Notes under the pieces: model-generated
What the model saw: the letters and a program-made list of their open reading frames with translations, nothing else
Database searches by the model: none
What the model was told of the DNA's origin: nothing
Position numbers and translations under genes: made by a program
In this document: positions 34,100-42,266 of the stretch, one piece after another
Layout: each line of letters starts with the position of its first letter
Position numbering within the stretch: the first letter of the stretch is position 1
Assembly: GCA_964539665.1 (NCBI GenBank)
Contig: CAZIKB010000019.1
Location: 1-64,000 of the forward strand
DNA from: CAZIKB01 sp964539665
GTDB taxonomy: Bacteria; Zhuqueibacterota; Zhuqueibacteria; Oceanimicrobiales; Oceanimicrobiaceae
Length of the DNA: 64,000 bases
Reading direction: 5' to 3'

Positions 34100-36379
34100 C
34101 TAAACTCCAAACACCGAACCCTGGCTATCCTGCGCATCAATTACCGCGATGGCGGTCATATTAACCACATCAATTTCATTAAATCCGCCGATTTGCAGAA
34201 CATGCACGGGTTTACGCATACCCAATAAAATGGGGCCTATTGCCTCTGCTCCACCCAATCTCTGCAGAAGCTTATAAGCCACATTACCGGCTTCCAGGTT
34301 TGGAAAAATCAGCACGTTCGCACCATTATAACCTTTTAAAGCGCTGAACGAATAATTTTCATCAATTATTTCAGGAACAACAGCGGTATCGACCTGCATT
34401 TCGCCGTCTATGAGTACATTCGGAGCCCGTTGTTTAACAATTTCGGTAGCCCGTCGCACTTTCTCTGCAAGCGGGTGTTTTGAACTGCCAAAATTTGAAA
34501 ATGAAAGCATGGCAACTCTTGGCTCGACATCAAACCTGCGAACTTCTCTGGCACAAAGCAGCGCGATTTCGGCTAAATCATCGGCAGAGGGTTCGATATT
34601 TACAGTGGCGTCCCCGAAAAACATGACTCTGTCTTTAAGAATCATCATGTAAAGTCCAGCCACTATTTTTACATCCGGGCGCATACCAATTATCTGCAAG
34701 GCCGGGCGGATGGTTTTGGGATAGGTCTGGGTCAATCCCGAAACCAGCCCATCAGCATCCCCGACGTGAACCATCATCGCGCCGTAATAATTACGACGAC
34801 CCATCATTCGTCTGGCTCCTTCACGGGTAATGCCTTTTCGCTGTCTTAATTGGGTGAATATTTCTACATATTCATCAAATTTTTCTGAATTACTGACATC
34901 AACAATTTCTACGCCTTTATCCAGATCCAGGTGCATTTCACTAATTTTATTCTCAATTTTCTCTCTGTTGCCAATTAGAATTGGATGTGCCATGCCTTCA
35001 TCCAGCACAATTTCACATGCTTTTAAAATGGAAACATGATCGCCTTCAGGATAAACGATCCGTTTGGGCTCTTTTTTGGCTTTGTTAATCATGACGCGCA
35101 TCACTTTGCGGGAAAGGCCGAGACGGGCTTCTAATTTTTCTTTGTATTCATTAATGTCGATTTTTTTTCCCGCAACCCCGCTGTCCATCGCGGCTTTTGC
35201 CACAGCTGTCGCTTCCCAGATAAGTACCCGTGGATCGAAGGGCTTGGGAATGATATATTCACGACTAAATTCCATCTTTTCTAATCGATAGGCCTTAATC
35301 ACGTTATACGGCACGGGCTCTTTTGTTAAATTAGCCAGAGCATGAGCGGCGGCTACTTTCATTTCTTCGTTGATTGAATGCGCTCGAACATCCAAAGCTC
35401 CTCTAAAGATAAAAGGGAAACCAAGCACGTTATTCACCTGATTGGGATAATCGCTGCGGCCAGTGGCCATGATGACATCATCTCGGGCAGACATCGCTTC
35501 TTCATAGGTAATTTCAGGATCAGGATTGGCCATGGCGAAAATAATCGGATTATCAGCCATGGAGCGCACCATATCTTTTGTGACTATATTGGCAGCCGAA
35601 ACGCCGGAAAATACATCAGCGCCCTTGAGCGCATCCGCTAAACTGCGGGTATCAGTTTCTACTGCGTAAAGTTCTTTGTAAGGGTTCATACCCTCTTTTC
35701 TTCCTTTATAAATAATCCCTTTGGTATCACATAATAGCACGTTCTCTTTCCGGACTCCCAACTGGATATAAAAGTTCGCACAGGCAATGCCGGCAGCGCC
35801 AGCGCCACTGATGACCACTTTTAATGCATCCAGGCGTTTGTCCACCAATTCAGCGGCATTAAGTAAACCAGCGCCGGAAATGATGGCGGTACCATGCTGG
35901 TCGTCATGAAACACCGGAATGTTCATCTGTTTTTTGAGCGTTTCTTCGATATAAAAACATTCAGGAGCTTTAATGTCCTCTAAATTGATACCTCCAAATG
36001 TCGGCTCCAGCAGTTTAACAACCTTAATAATTTCATCAGGATCCTGAGAATCAACTTCAATATCAAACACATCGATGTCAGCAAAGCGTTTAAACAGGAC
36101 GCCCTTACCCTCCATAACCGGCTTGCCTGCAGCGGCGCCAATATTTCCCAATCCCAATACGGCTGTGCCATTGCTAATCACGGCTACTAAATTGCCCTTT
36201 GCGGTATACTTAAAAACATCATCAGGATTTTTCTGAATCTCCCGGCATGGTTCAGCAACTCCGGGTGTGTAGGCAAGCGAAAGATCTTTTTGAGTTACAC
36301 AGGGTTTGGACGTATTGACTTCGATTTTCCCGTGCCGTTCCCGTGAATGATATTCTAACGCTTCTTCTTTTGTTATCAT
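34100..36379 (-). CDS. maeB: Malic enzyme with phosphotransacetylase-like C-terminal domain (MaeB type)
   Basis: This 759-residue protein has a malic enzyme half (~1-420; LAYTPGVAEPCREI, GLGNIGAAAGKPVMEGK, FHDDQHGTAII, GAGAAGIACANFYIQLG) and a C-terminal half like phosphotransacetylase (~430-759; RIVYPEGDHVSILKAC, MMVHVGDADGLVSGL). MaeB enzymes decarboxylate malate to pyruvate with NADP; the C-terminal part is regulatory in the studied cases, binding acetyl-CoA or related effectors. Its NADPH could feed the NADPH-binding flavoproteins of clusters at 6.8-15.7 kb. A ribosome-binding site (GGAGAG) precedes the ATG. Confidence 0.94.
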   Translation of the reverse strand: MITKEEALEYHSRERHGKIEVNTSKPCVTQKDLSLAYTPGVAEPCREIQKNPDDVFKYTAKGNLVAVISNGTAVLGLGNIGAAAGKPVMEGKGVLFKRFADIDVFDIEVDSQDPDEIIKVVKLLEPTFGGINLEDIKAPECFYIEETLKKQMNIPVFHDDQHGTAIISGAGLLNAAELVDKRLDALKVVISGAGAAGIACANFYIQLGVRKENVLLCDTKGIIYKGRKEGMNPYKELYAVETDTRSLADALKGADVFSGVSAANIVTKDMVRSMADNPIIFAMANPDPEITYEEAMSARDDVIMATGRSDYPNQVNNVLGFPFIFRGALDVRAHSINEEMKVAAAHALANLTKEPVPYNVIKAYRLEKMEFSREYIIPKPFDPRVLIWEATAVAKAAMDSGVAGKKIDINEYKEKLEARLGLSRKVMRVMINKAKKEPKRIVYPEGDHVSILKACEIVLDEGMAHPILIGNREKIENKISEMHLDLDKGVEIVDVSNSEKFDEYVEIFTQLRQRKGITREGARRMMGRRNYYGAMMVHVGDADGLVSGLTQTYPKTIRPALQIIGMRPDVKIVAGLYMMILKDRVMFFGDATVNIEPSADDLAEIALLCAREVRRFDVEPRVAMLSFSNFGSSKHPLAEKVRRATEIVKQRAPNVLIDGEMQVDTAVVPEIIDENYSFSALKGYNGANVLIFPNLEAGNVAYKLLQRLGGAEAIGPILLGMRKPVHVLQIGGFNEIDVVNMTAIAVIDAQDSQGSVFGV

Positions 36380-36508
36380 TACTCTCTCCTTTAATTATTT
36401 TAATCAGTTATTCATATTTATAAAAGCTATACTATTAATCACTAAAGTATAGTCAATTAAATATTTGTATTTGAGCTTGCTGCTAATTTCATTGGCCTCT
36501 GCAAAATG

Positions 36509-37792
36509 CTAATAAATAAACTCATTAACATCATACAATGCCGTCTTGGGCGCTTTACATTTATCATGGAAATTTAATCCTTTTATCATCTCCCTTCTCT
36601 GGAGATCCATATCTTCTTTCGTTAAAGGTGGAATCTTGCCAGCTTTTAATTTGATTTCGTAGTTAGTTTCGAAATATTGCGTTATTGGTGAAAAGAAAAT
36701 TATATCACCATTACCTAAATTCATTTCTTTTATAGCATGAATGGTTTTTATTGTATGCGACTCAGAATATTTTGCGCCGCCAGCGCCTAATAGAATGATA
36801 ATCCCAACATTTACCCCGCTCTGTTTTATTACTTCCGCCAGGCGGAGAACATTTTCAATTTTTCCTGGTTTATTTAAAAAATGTAAAAGTTCATCACAAC
36901 CCGTTTCCATGCCAATATAAACTCTGCGCAGATTTTTTGCTTTTAACTCCGCAAAATCAGCAGTAGACTTTTTGTTTTTATGGAATGCTGTTAAAAAACT
37001 ATATATACCATCAAACACGGGCGTTGAGTATTCCACATCTGCATTTCTGAAATTAAACTGTTCATTAATAGCATCGAAAAAATTCACTAAGGTCTTCTGG
37101 GGAATATCCAACGCATTTGCCTCCCCCAGAAATAGAAATTTTCGAAGCACAACAGCCTCTCCAAAGTACGCTTTAACAGCCTGAATGTGTTGACGAAATT
37201 CTGCCTCTGATTTAATTCTGAAAGGCTGGTCTTTGTAAAAATTGCAGTAACTACACTTATTATATGAACAACCCTCGGTTGCTTGCAGTAGTACGGACAA
37301 ATACATATCCGGCGGTAAAATCCCGACGTGGTAGTAAATAGAGGAAAAAGTCCTGGCTTCCTTTTCCAGTTGCTCAAAATCAAAATAGAGAATTTTATCC
37401 AGGGTATCAAGAAATTCCTGTTGGTCATTTTTGATGTTTTCATTGCTGGCAGAAATAATATCAAATTGACCATTCTTAAGAATGTAATGAATCTTTGAAA
37501 CATCACCCTGGGTTTGTTCTACCAAATCCTGACGATCTTGTAGGTTTAGCCAAATCCTTGTCCGTCGATTATGACCATTCGCAGGTGTGGACCATTTTTC
37601 CATAATTCGATTATCCAAACTGCGGCGAAAGGTGTGACCATCACGAAAAGTCGTAATCAATCGACCCCGCAAATCAAATGTATGAACCGTAAAGGTATTG
37701 ATACTGATTGATATTGCTTGCTTTTTTAAATTGATATACATTCTATCTGATTGTTTCGGTCCGGAGAAATTCGTTTTAAATTCAAGGAACAT
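36509..37792 (-). CDS. Radical SAM protein with CX4CX2C cluster motif
   Basis: This 427-residue protein has a radical SAM core beginning at about residue 165 with EGCSYNKCSYCNFYKDQPF. The cluster motif has spacing C-x4-C-x2-C instead of C-x3-C-x2-C, as in a known subset of the superfamily. It continues with the SAM-binding GMETGCDELLHFLNKPG region and IILLGAGG. The N-terminal ~160 residues are unlike common accessory domains. Substrate unknown. It stands alone between maeB and a cytochrome gene. Confidence 0.85.
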   Translation of the reverse strand: MFLEFKTNFSGPKQSDRMYINLKKQAISISINTFTVHTFDLRGRLITTFRDGHTFRRSLDNRIMEKWSTPANGHNRRTRIWLNLQDRQDLVEQTQGDVSKIHYILKNGQFDIISASNENIKNDQQEFLDTLDKILYFDFEQLEKEARTFSSIYYHVGILPPDMYLSVLLQATEGCSYNKCSYCNFYKDQPFRIKSEAEFRQHIQAVKAYFGEAVVLRKFLFLGEANALDIPQKTLVNFFDAINEQFNFRNADVEYSTPVFDGIYSFLTAFHKNKKSTADFAELKAKNLRRVYIGMETGCDELLHFLNKPGKIENVLRLAEVIKQSGVNVGIIILLGAGGAKYSESHTIKTIHAIKEMNLGNGDIIFFSPITQYFETNYEIKLKAGKIPPLTKEDMDLQRREMIKGLNFHDKCKAPKTALYDVNEFIY

Positions 37793-37864
37793 CTAACTTA
37801 CCCAACCATCTGAAATATATTATAACTCTGCAGTACTGTTCGACACATTTTCATAATTTTGCTT

Positions 37865-38392
37865 TTAGCTTTCCGAATAGACCTCAGGCGCTTTTATAAA
37901 AGTATTGAGACAATCCTTGCATTCAAAATGGTATAACATGCCCAGATAATCAACATAAAGTTTCTCATTTGTGGCCTTTTCACTGGATACAGCCGCATTA
38001 CAAACCGGGCAGTGCTTGTCCGCTTTATCTTTTGGTACAGCCTTTTGTTTTGATTTGTGAATTTCTGCAACATAACGACTCACTGATAGAATTTCCAGTT
38101 CAGTTAAATTAATATCGATCATATAGGACTGATCAACAAACTTGAGATGAGCTGTAACAAACATGCTGTCATTGGCAAAAAAAGGATCAGATAAATCAGG
38201 CGCCGTGGATTCCGATTTTTCTTCAGTCAAGTAGTGGCAGCTAACACATTTTTTGTCTTCAAAAACTTGCTTTCCTTTTACAGCCAATTCACTTAACTGC
38301 TCCATATTTGAATCCTGAGTCCTGCTACAACCTAAATAAAATCCCAAGCAAATGCTAACCAAAACAATGAGAATCAATTTATAGGCATCCAT
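37865..38392 (-). CDS. Lipoprotein with c-type haem site and YHS-like metal-binding tail
   Basis: The ATG at 38392 has a strong ribosome-binding site (GAGGAGGAG) and is preferred over a start 33 codons upstream. The 175-residue product has a lipoprotein signal (LGFYLGCSR), a small cytochrome c domain with haem motif CVSCH and a likely Met ligand, and a C-terminal segment with CPVCN, YVDYLGMLYHFECKDCLNTF, which resembles a YHS/TRASH metal-binding domain. It should sit on a membrane facing the periplasm, combining electron transfer with metal sensing or delivery. No partner is obvious in the neighbouring genes. Confidence 0.82.
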   Translation of the reverse strand: MDAYKLILIVLVSICLGFYLGCSRTQDSNMEQLSELAVKGKQVFEDKKCVSCHYLTEEKSESTAPDLSDPFFANDSMFVTAHLKFVDQSYMIDINLTELEILSVSRYVAEIHKSKQKAVPKDKADKHCPVCNAAVSSEKATNEKLYVDYLGMLYHFECKDCLNTFIKAPEVYSES

Positions 38393-38562
38393 GACTCCTC
38401 CTCTTTTTAAATTAGTAGATTTCTGCAAAACATACCATTCTTTGGATGGCCTGAAGTCATCCAAGAGTGTAGTAATGCTTTGATAGTTCAAAATTACATT
38501 TTGCAGAAGCCTGTTAGTTTGAAATAAATCTATATGATTTAATTAAACCTCTTCAGGTATAC

Positions 38563-39447
38563 TCAATATTGCGCTTGACTTCTAACCGATAAAACCGGAC
38601 ACGGCGCAATTTTAATAACCTTTTCTGTAACGCTGCCCAACAAGACCTTGGAAATACCACTACGGCCGTGCGTGGCCATGGCGATTAAATCGACGTCCCA
38701 ATCCTGCGCAAACTCCATGATGCCATAGCCGGCGGAACCCATGTGATTTCTGATAAATTTCTTCGTTTCAATTTTATCAAATGCGTCCGGCAACTCCCAT
38801 TGATCGGCTAATTTTTCTTTTATTTTTTCAAAATATTCAAATTCATTGTTTTGCTTTTTAGGGTCCAGCTGATGACCAATTTCAACTACATATAACAGAC
38901 TGATCTCAGCTTTATATTTTTTGGCTAAAGACGCCACCACTGGCAGCATGGCATAGGAGAGGGGCGATAAATCCACAGGTACAAGGATATTTTTAATTTG
39001 CGGACCTTTCGGTTTGGGATGTACTGTTAATACTGGACATTCTGACTTTCTCGCAACTCGTTCTCCAGTGGATCCTATCAACAAACGCTCAAATTTTGAA
39101 ATACCTTTTGTTCCCAAAATAATTAAGTCACAATTACCTGATTTTGCAAAATTTAAAATTTCCACGTAAGGCGTGCCAGCGCGAATAACTTTCTTATATT
39201 TACCCTTCCAATCGCCGCTGAATTCGTTGAATTTTTCAATTAAATCTTCTTCCTTTTGGCCTACAAAGGATGGAAAGTCAGGCATTAGAGCTGTATAGGC
39301 TTCTGAAATAGTTGGTGTCACATGCATTAAAACCAACTCCGTTTTATAAGCTTTCGCAAAGACTTTCGCATGTTCCAGCGCCGGCCTGGAAGCCTCTGAA
39401 AAATCCAGAGGACAAAGTATTTTTCTAAAATATTCCAAAGATTCCAC
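38563..39447 (-). CDS. Tandem universal stress protein (two UspA domains)
   Basis: Two UspA domains (~1-145 and ~150-290) each start with a ILxPxDFS/LS-type strand (ILCPLDFSEAS; ILVPVDLSPLS) and end with the nucleotide-binding loop: G-x2-G-x9-GS in the first (GTKGISKFERLLIGS) and the close variant ATHGRSGISKVLLGS in the second. Such proteins bind ATP and help under starvation or energy stress. The frame opens with GTG at 39447, but its ribosome-binding site would be too close; TTG at 39438 is a good alternative. Confidence 0.92.
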   Translation of the reverse strand: MESLEYFRKILCPLDFSEASRPALEHAKVFAKAYKTELVLMHVTPTISEAYTALMPDFPSFVGQKEEDLIEKFNEFSGDWKGKYKKVIRAGTPYVEILNFAKSGNCDLIILGTKGISKFERLLIGSTGERVARKSECPVLTVHPKPKGPQIKNILVPVDLSPLSYAMLPVVASLAKKYKAEISLLYVVEIGHQLDPKKQNNEFEYFEKIKEKLADQWELPDAFDKIETKKFIRNHMGSAGYGIMEFAQDWDVDLIAMATHGRSGISKVLLGSVTEKVIKIAPCPVLSVRSQAQY

Positions 39448-39644
39448 CTTCCTTTTTCATCGCACAACAAAGCCGCAAAAAACACCAGGTCTGAAGATTA
39501 TTGATCATCGTTTTATCCCATTCTTCAGAATTGTCAATTCATCACCTTGTTAAATAATTATTCCTTCATTTTATTTTTATCACCCTTGCGAGCTTAGCGC
39601 CTTTTCGGTTTAAAAATTCTAAATAAAATAGTTGATTGATAACA

Positions 39645-40937
39645 CTATAAATATTTTCTTTCTTTTGCAAAGTCTTCTAATTCCTGACGGAAATCAGGAT
39701 GCGCAATCTGAATCAAAGCTTCTGCTCGTCTCAGTAAGCTCTTGCCATGAAGATAAGCAATTCCAAATTCAGTGGCAACATAATGCACGTCTCCACGACT
39801 GGTCACGACTCCGGCGCCTTCTTTCAGATGCGGAACGATCCGTGATATTTTTCCGCTTTTAGCTGTGGAAGGCAGGGCGATGATCGGTTTCCCACCTTTG
39901 GCCCGCGCGGCGCCCCGGATAAAATCTACCTGTCCGCCAAATCCCGAATAAATCATATAGCCGATAGAATCCGAGCAAATCTGTCCGGTTAAATCGACCT
40001 CGACCGCAGAATTAATGGCAACGATCCCATCATTCTTCGCTACTATGAAAGGATCATTTGTGTAGTCAACCTGATGCAGTTCAAATTGCGGATTGTTATG
40101 GATGTAATTGTAAAGGTCGCGGCTGCCCAGAGCGAATGTGCCAATTACCTTCCCTGGATGCAAACTCTTTCGAATGTTGGTGATAATACCTGCCTCAATA
40201 GCTTCCATGACGCCATCTGAAATCATTTCCGTATGGATACCCAGGTCCCGTTTACCCTCCAGCATAGAAAGAACTTCGTCTGGAATGCCGCCAATTCCCA
40301 GTTGTAATGTGGCAGCATCTTCAATTAACGGCATAATGTGCTGGGCAATCTGACATTCGACGTCTGTCGTGGGTCTGGGTTCCAGGGTTGGCAGTTCTTC
40401 GGACACTTCGATAATTTTGTCGATTCGGGAGATGTGTATAAAACAGTCGCCAAGTGCACGAGGCATTTTTTCATTCACCTGGGCAATGACGCTTTTGGCT
40501 GTTTCGGCTGCGGCTTTAGTCGCGCCGGTTTCCACACCCAGTGAGAGAAATCCGTGATCATCTGGCGGTGAGGTTTGAATGATGGCAACATCCAGTTGAA
40601 TCTGCTGACGAAATAACTGCGGAATTTCATAGAGAAAAACGGGGATATAATCAGCCCTGCCTTCATTAATCGCTGTGCGATCGGCCGGCCCCACGAATAA
40701 CGATTTGTGTCTGAAATGACCTTCCATCTCCGGCAGGGACAGAGGATCATCGCCCATCAACAGAAGATGAAATACGTTTACGTTTTGCAGCTCATCTTTT
40801 CGTTTGGCCAGGGCATTCAAAAGAATATAAGGAGTTGCAGCGTTGCCAGAGGTAAATATAAAATTACCGCTTTCAATCATTGAAACAGCCTCCCCAGGCA
40901 AAACGCGTTTTCTTTTATAATCTTCCAGCCATTTCAT
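39645..40937 (-). CDS. Acetyl-CoA hydrolase/transferase (4-hydroxybutyrate CoA-transferase family)
   Basis: This 430-residue enzyme has the two CoA-transferase domains, the catalytic Glu in GIHTEMISDG and the C-terminal GFGGQVDFIRGAARAKGGK motif typical of the family. It would exchange CoA between acetyl-CoA and another acid (succinate, butyrate or hydroxybutyrate), or hydrolyse acetyl-CoA; acetate formation or uptake is likely. A candidate sigma-54 promoter lies about 180 bases upstream. Confidence 0.93.
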   Translation of the reverse strand: MKWLEDYKRKRVLPGEAVSMIESGNFIFTSGNAATPYILLNALAKRKDELQNVNVFHLLLMGDDPLSLPEMEGHFRHKSLFVGPADRTAINEGRADYIPVFLYEIPQLFRQQIQLDVAIIQTSPPDDHGFLSLGVETGATKAAAETAKSVIAQVNEKMPRALGDCFIHISRIDKIIEVSEELPTLEPRPTTDVECQIAQHIMPLIEDAATLQLGIGGIPDEVLSMLEGKRDLGIHTEMISDGVMEAIEAGIITNIRKSLHPGKVIGTFALGSRDLYNYIHNNPQFELHQVDYTNDPFIVAKNDGIVAINSAVEVDLTGQICSDSIGYMIYSGFGGQVDFIRGAARAKGGKPIIALPSTAKSGKISRIVPHLKEGAGVVTSRGDVHYVATEFGIAYLHGKSLLRRAEALIQIAHPDFRQELEDFAKERKYL

Positions 40938-41117
40938 AGACGGTGGCTCTCCATTTTATCTTATTGGGTCAGGATTCAACCCAACGAATGAAATCCCGGG
41001 CCATAAATATCTTTCTTTATGATAGTCCGGAGTTTCATTCATTCGCCTCATTGTATAATTGGTCCATTGTGAATCTAATATCAATTGCATTTTTCTACCA
41101 TTATTCAACTTGAAATT

Positions 41118-41133
41118 AGCAAGCAACATGCCA
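41118..41133 (-). promoter_or_regulatory. Sigma-54-like promoter upstream of the acetyl-CoA hydrolase gene
   Basis: The minus strand reads TGGCATGTTGCTTGCT, matching TGGCAC-N5-TTGC[AT] except for one base, with GG-N10-GC kept. The leader to the gene start at 40937 would be about 170 bases. Confidence 0.55.
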
Positions 41134-41283
41134 GAAATAACTGGAAAATTAAATCCTGTATAATCAAAGATTTATAAATAATAAAACATTAAGAAAATTT
41201 CACATAATCCTATTATTGAGAAATATGTATATGTGAATTCTTATTTTTAAGAATGAATCTAATTTACACCAATTGGTTGATGA

Positions 41284-41589
41284 AGGAGGGACTGGATAAC
41301 TTATGTTTCTGCTGATTCAAATCTCGACCAGAACTACCCAAATCCGTTCAATCCCAGCACCACGATTGCCCTTTCGGTACTAGATGCGGGTGATGTCACG
41401 CTGACGATTTTCAATCTTCGCGGGCAGTTGGTGCAAATGCTTTATTCTGGCCCAATCGCAGCCGGCCGTCACAGCGTAGTCTGGAACGGCACGGATTTTC
41501 ATGGCGCGCAAGTCGCCAGCGGAATTTATGGCTACCAGCTTCGTTCCAAAGATTTTGTATCTACCATGAAGCTGGTGTTTACGAAGTAA
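41284..41589 (+). pseudogene. Orphan FlgD-like / type IX secretion sorting-domain remnant
   Basis: An open frame without a start codon, preceded by an in-frame TGA, encodes about 101 residues. From 41326 they match the C-terminal sorting domain of secreted FCB proteins: DQNYPNPFNPSTTI, then LTIFNLRGQLV, the WNGTDFHGAQVASGIYGY core and a final MKLVFTK. Only this last domain remains, so it is a relic of a larger secreted protein or a duplicated tail. It supports a KSB1/Calditrichota-like host. Confidence 0.85.
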
Positions 41590-41594
41590 CCAAA

Positions 41595-41627
41595 AGAAGC
41601 CGAGCTTCTTTGAGAAGCTCGGCTTCT
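41595..41627. terminator. Perfect 15-bp hairpin after the sorting-domain remnant
   Basis: AGAAGCCGAGCTTCT (41595-41609) and its exact complement (41613-41627) flank a 3-base loop six bases after the remnant's stop. The strong stem and position suggest a former terminator, although no T-run follows. Confidence 0.5.
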
Positions 41628-41638
41628 AAGTAATACTC

Positions 41639-41653
41639 AACCTTCGGAAGGTT
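41639..41653. repeat. Palindromic repeat, CCTTCGGAAGG family, copy 2
   Basis: AACCTTCGGAAGGTT is a palindrome except at its central base and shares its core with both arms of the hairpin at 2919-2947. Confidence 0.6.
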
Positions 41654-42266
41654 TTTGTCTGTATCAACTCATACTCCGTACGCAATCAATTAAGATGTGA
41701 AAATCATTTTAAAGCACCTGCTAATTGTGAAAGTAAAATATGAATTACCACACAAAATTTTGACAGGGCAACAAGCGCCGGGTTGTTAAGAAAATCATTA
41801 TAGCGCACTAAAGCGCAAGCAACAAATCACAAATCTCAAACTTCAATTACCAATGACTCAAATAATAGTTTTTCAAAACAAAGACTTTGTTCTAAATATA
41901 TCAATCGTGAGTAGTTCACCAAATCGGGATATGGCAAAATAATTACGGACAAAATGATTAATTTTTTTATGATATGAATTGTTTTGCCTTTTCATTCTGC
42001 CTTTTTTGTCGTGTTGCCTCAAAATAAAATGTAATCCTGGAGATTTTCCTTTGAGTAAGATCATTCAATTAAATATTTATTAACATCATTAGTGCTTGAC
42101 CGAAAACAGCTATTGCTTATCATTCCTGCACGTTTTTGCTGGCATGACCTAAAGAATCGAGTTTTCGGTCAAACACTGAGTAACTAATAACATTTATCCT
42201 TCTACCCTATTTCCCGATACCCTTCGCTCCCTTTAACACAAAAATAGATACCGCATTTAAACATTT

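Larger units (their letters stand above)
40938..42266. other. 1.3-kb region with promoter, gene remnant and hairpins
   Basis: No intact gene is visible. The region contains the sigma-54-like site at 41118-41133, the sorting-domain remnant at 41284-41589 and hairpins at 41595-41627 and 41639-41653. The rest is AT-rich and unremarkable. Confidence 0.5.

Noticed and set aside
41873..42064. 63-codon open frame in the region between 41 and 42.3 kb
   Set aside because: AT-rich, no ribosome-binding site and no family resemblance; likely chance.
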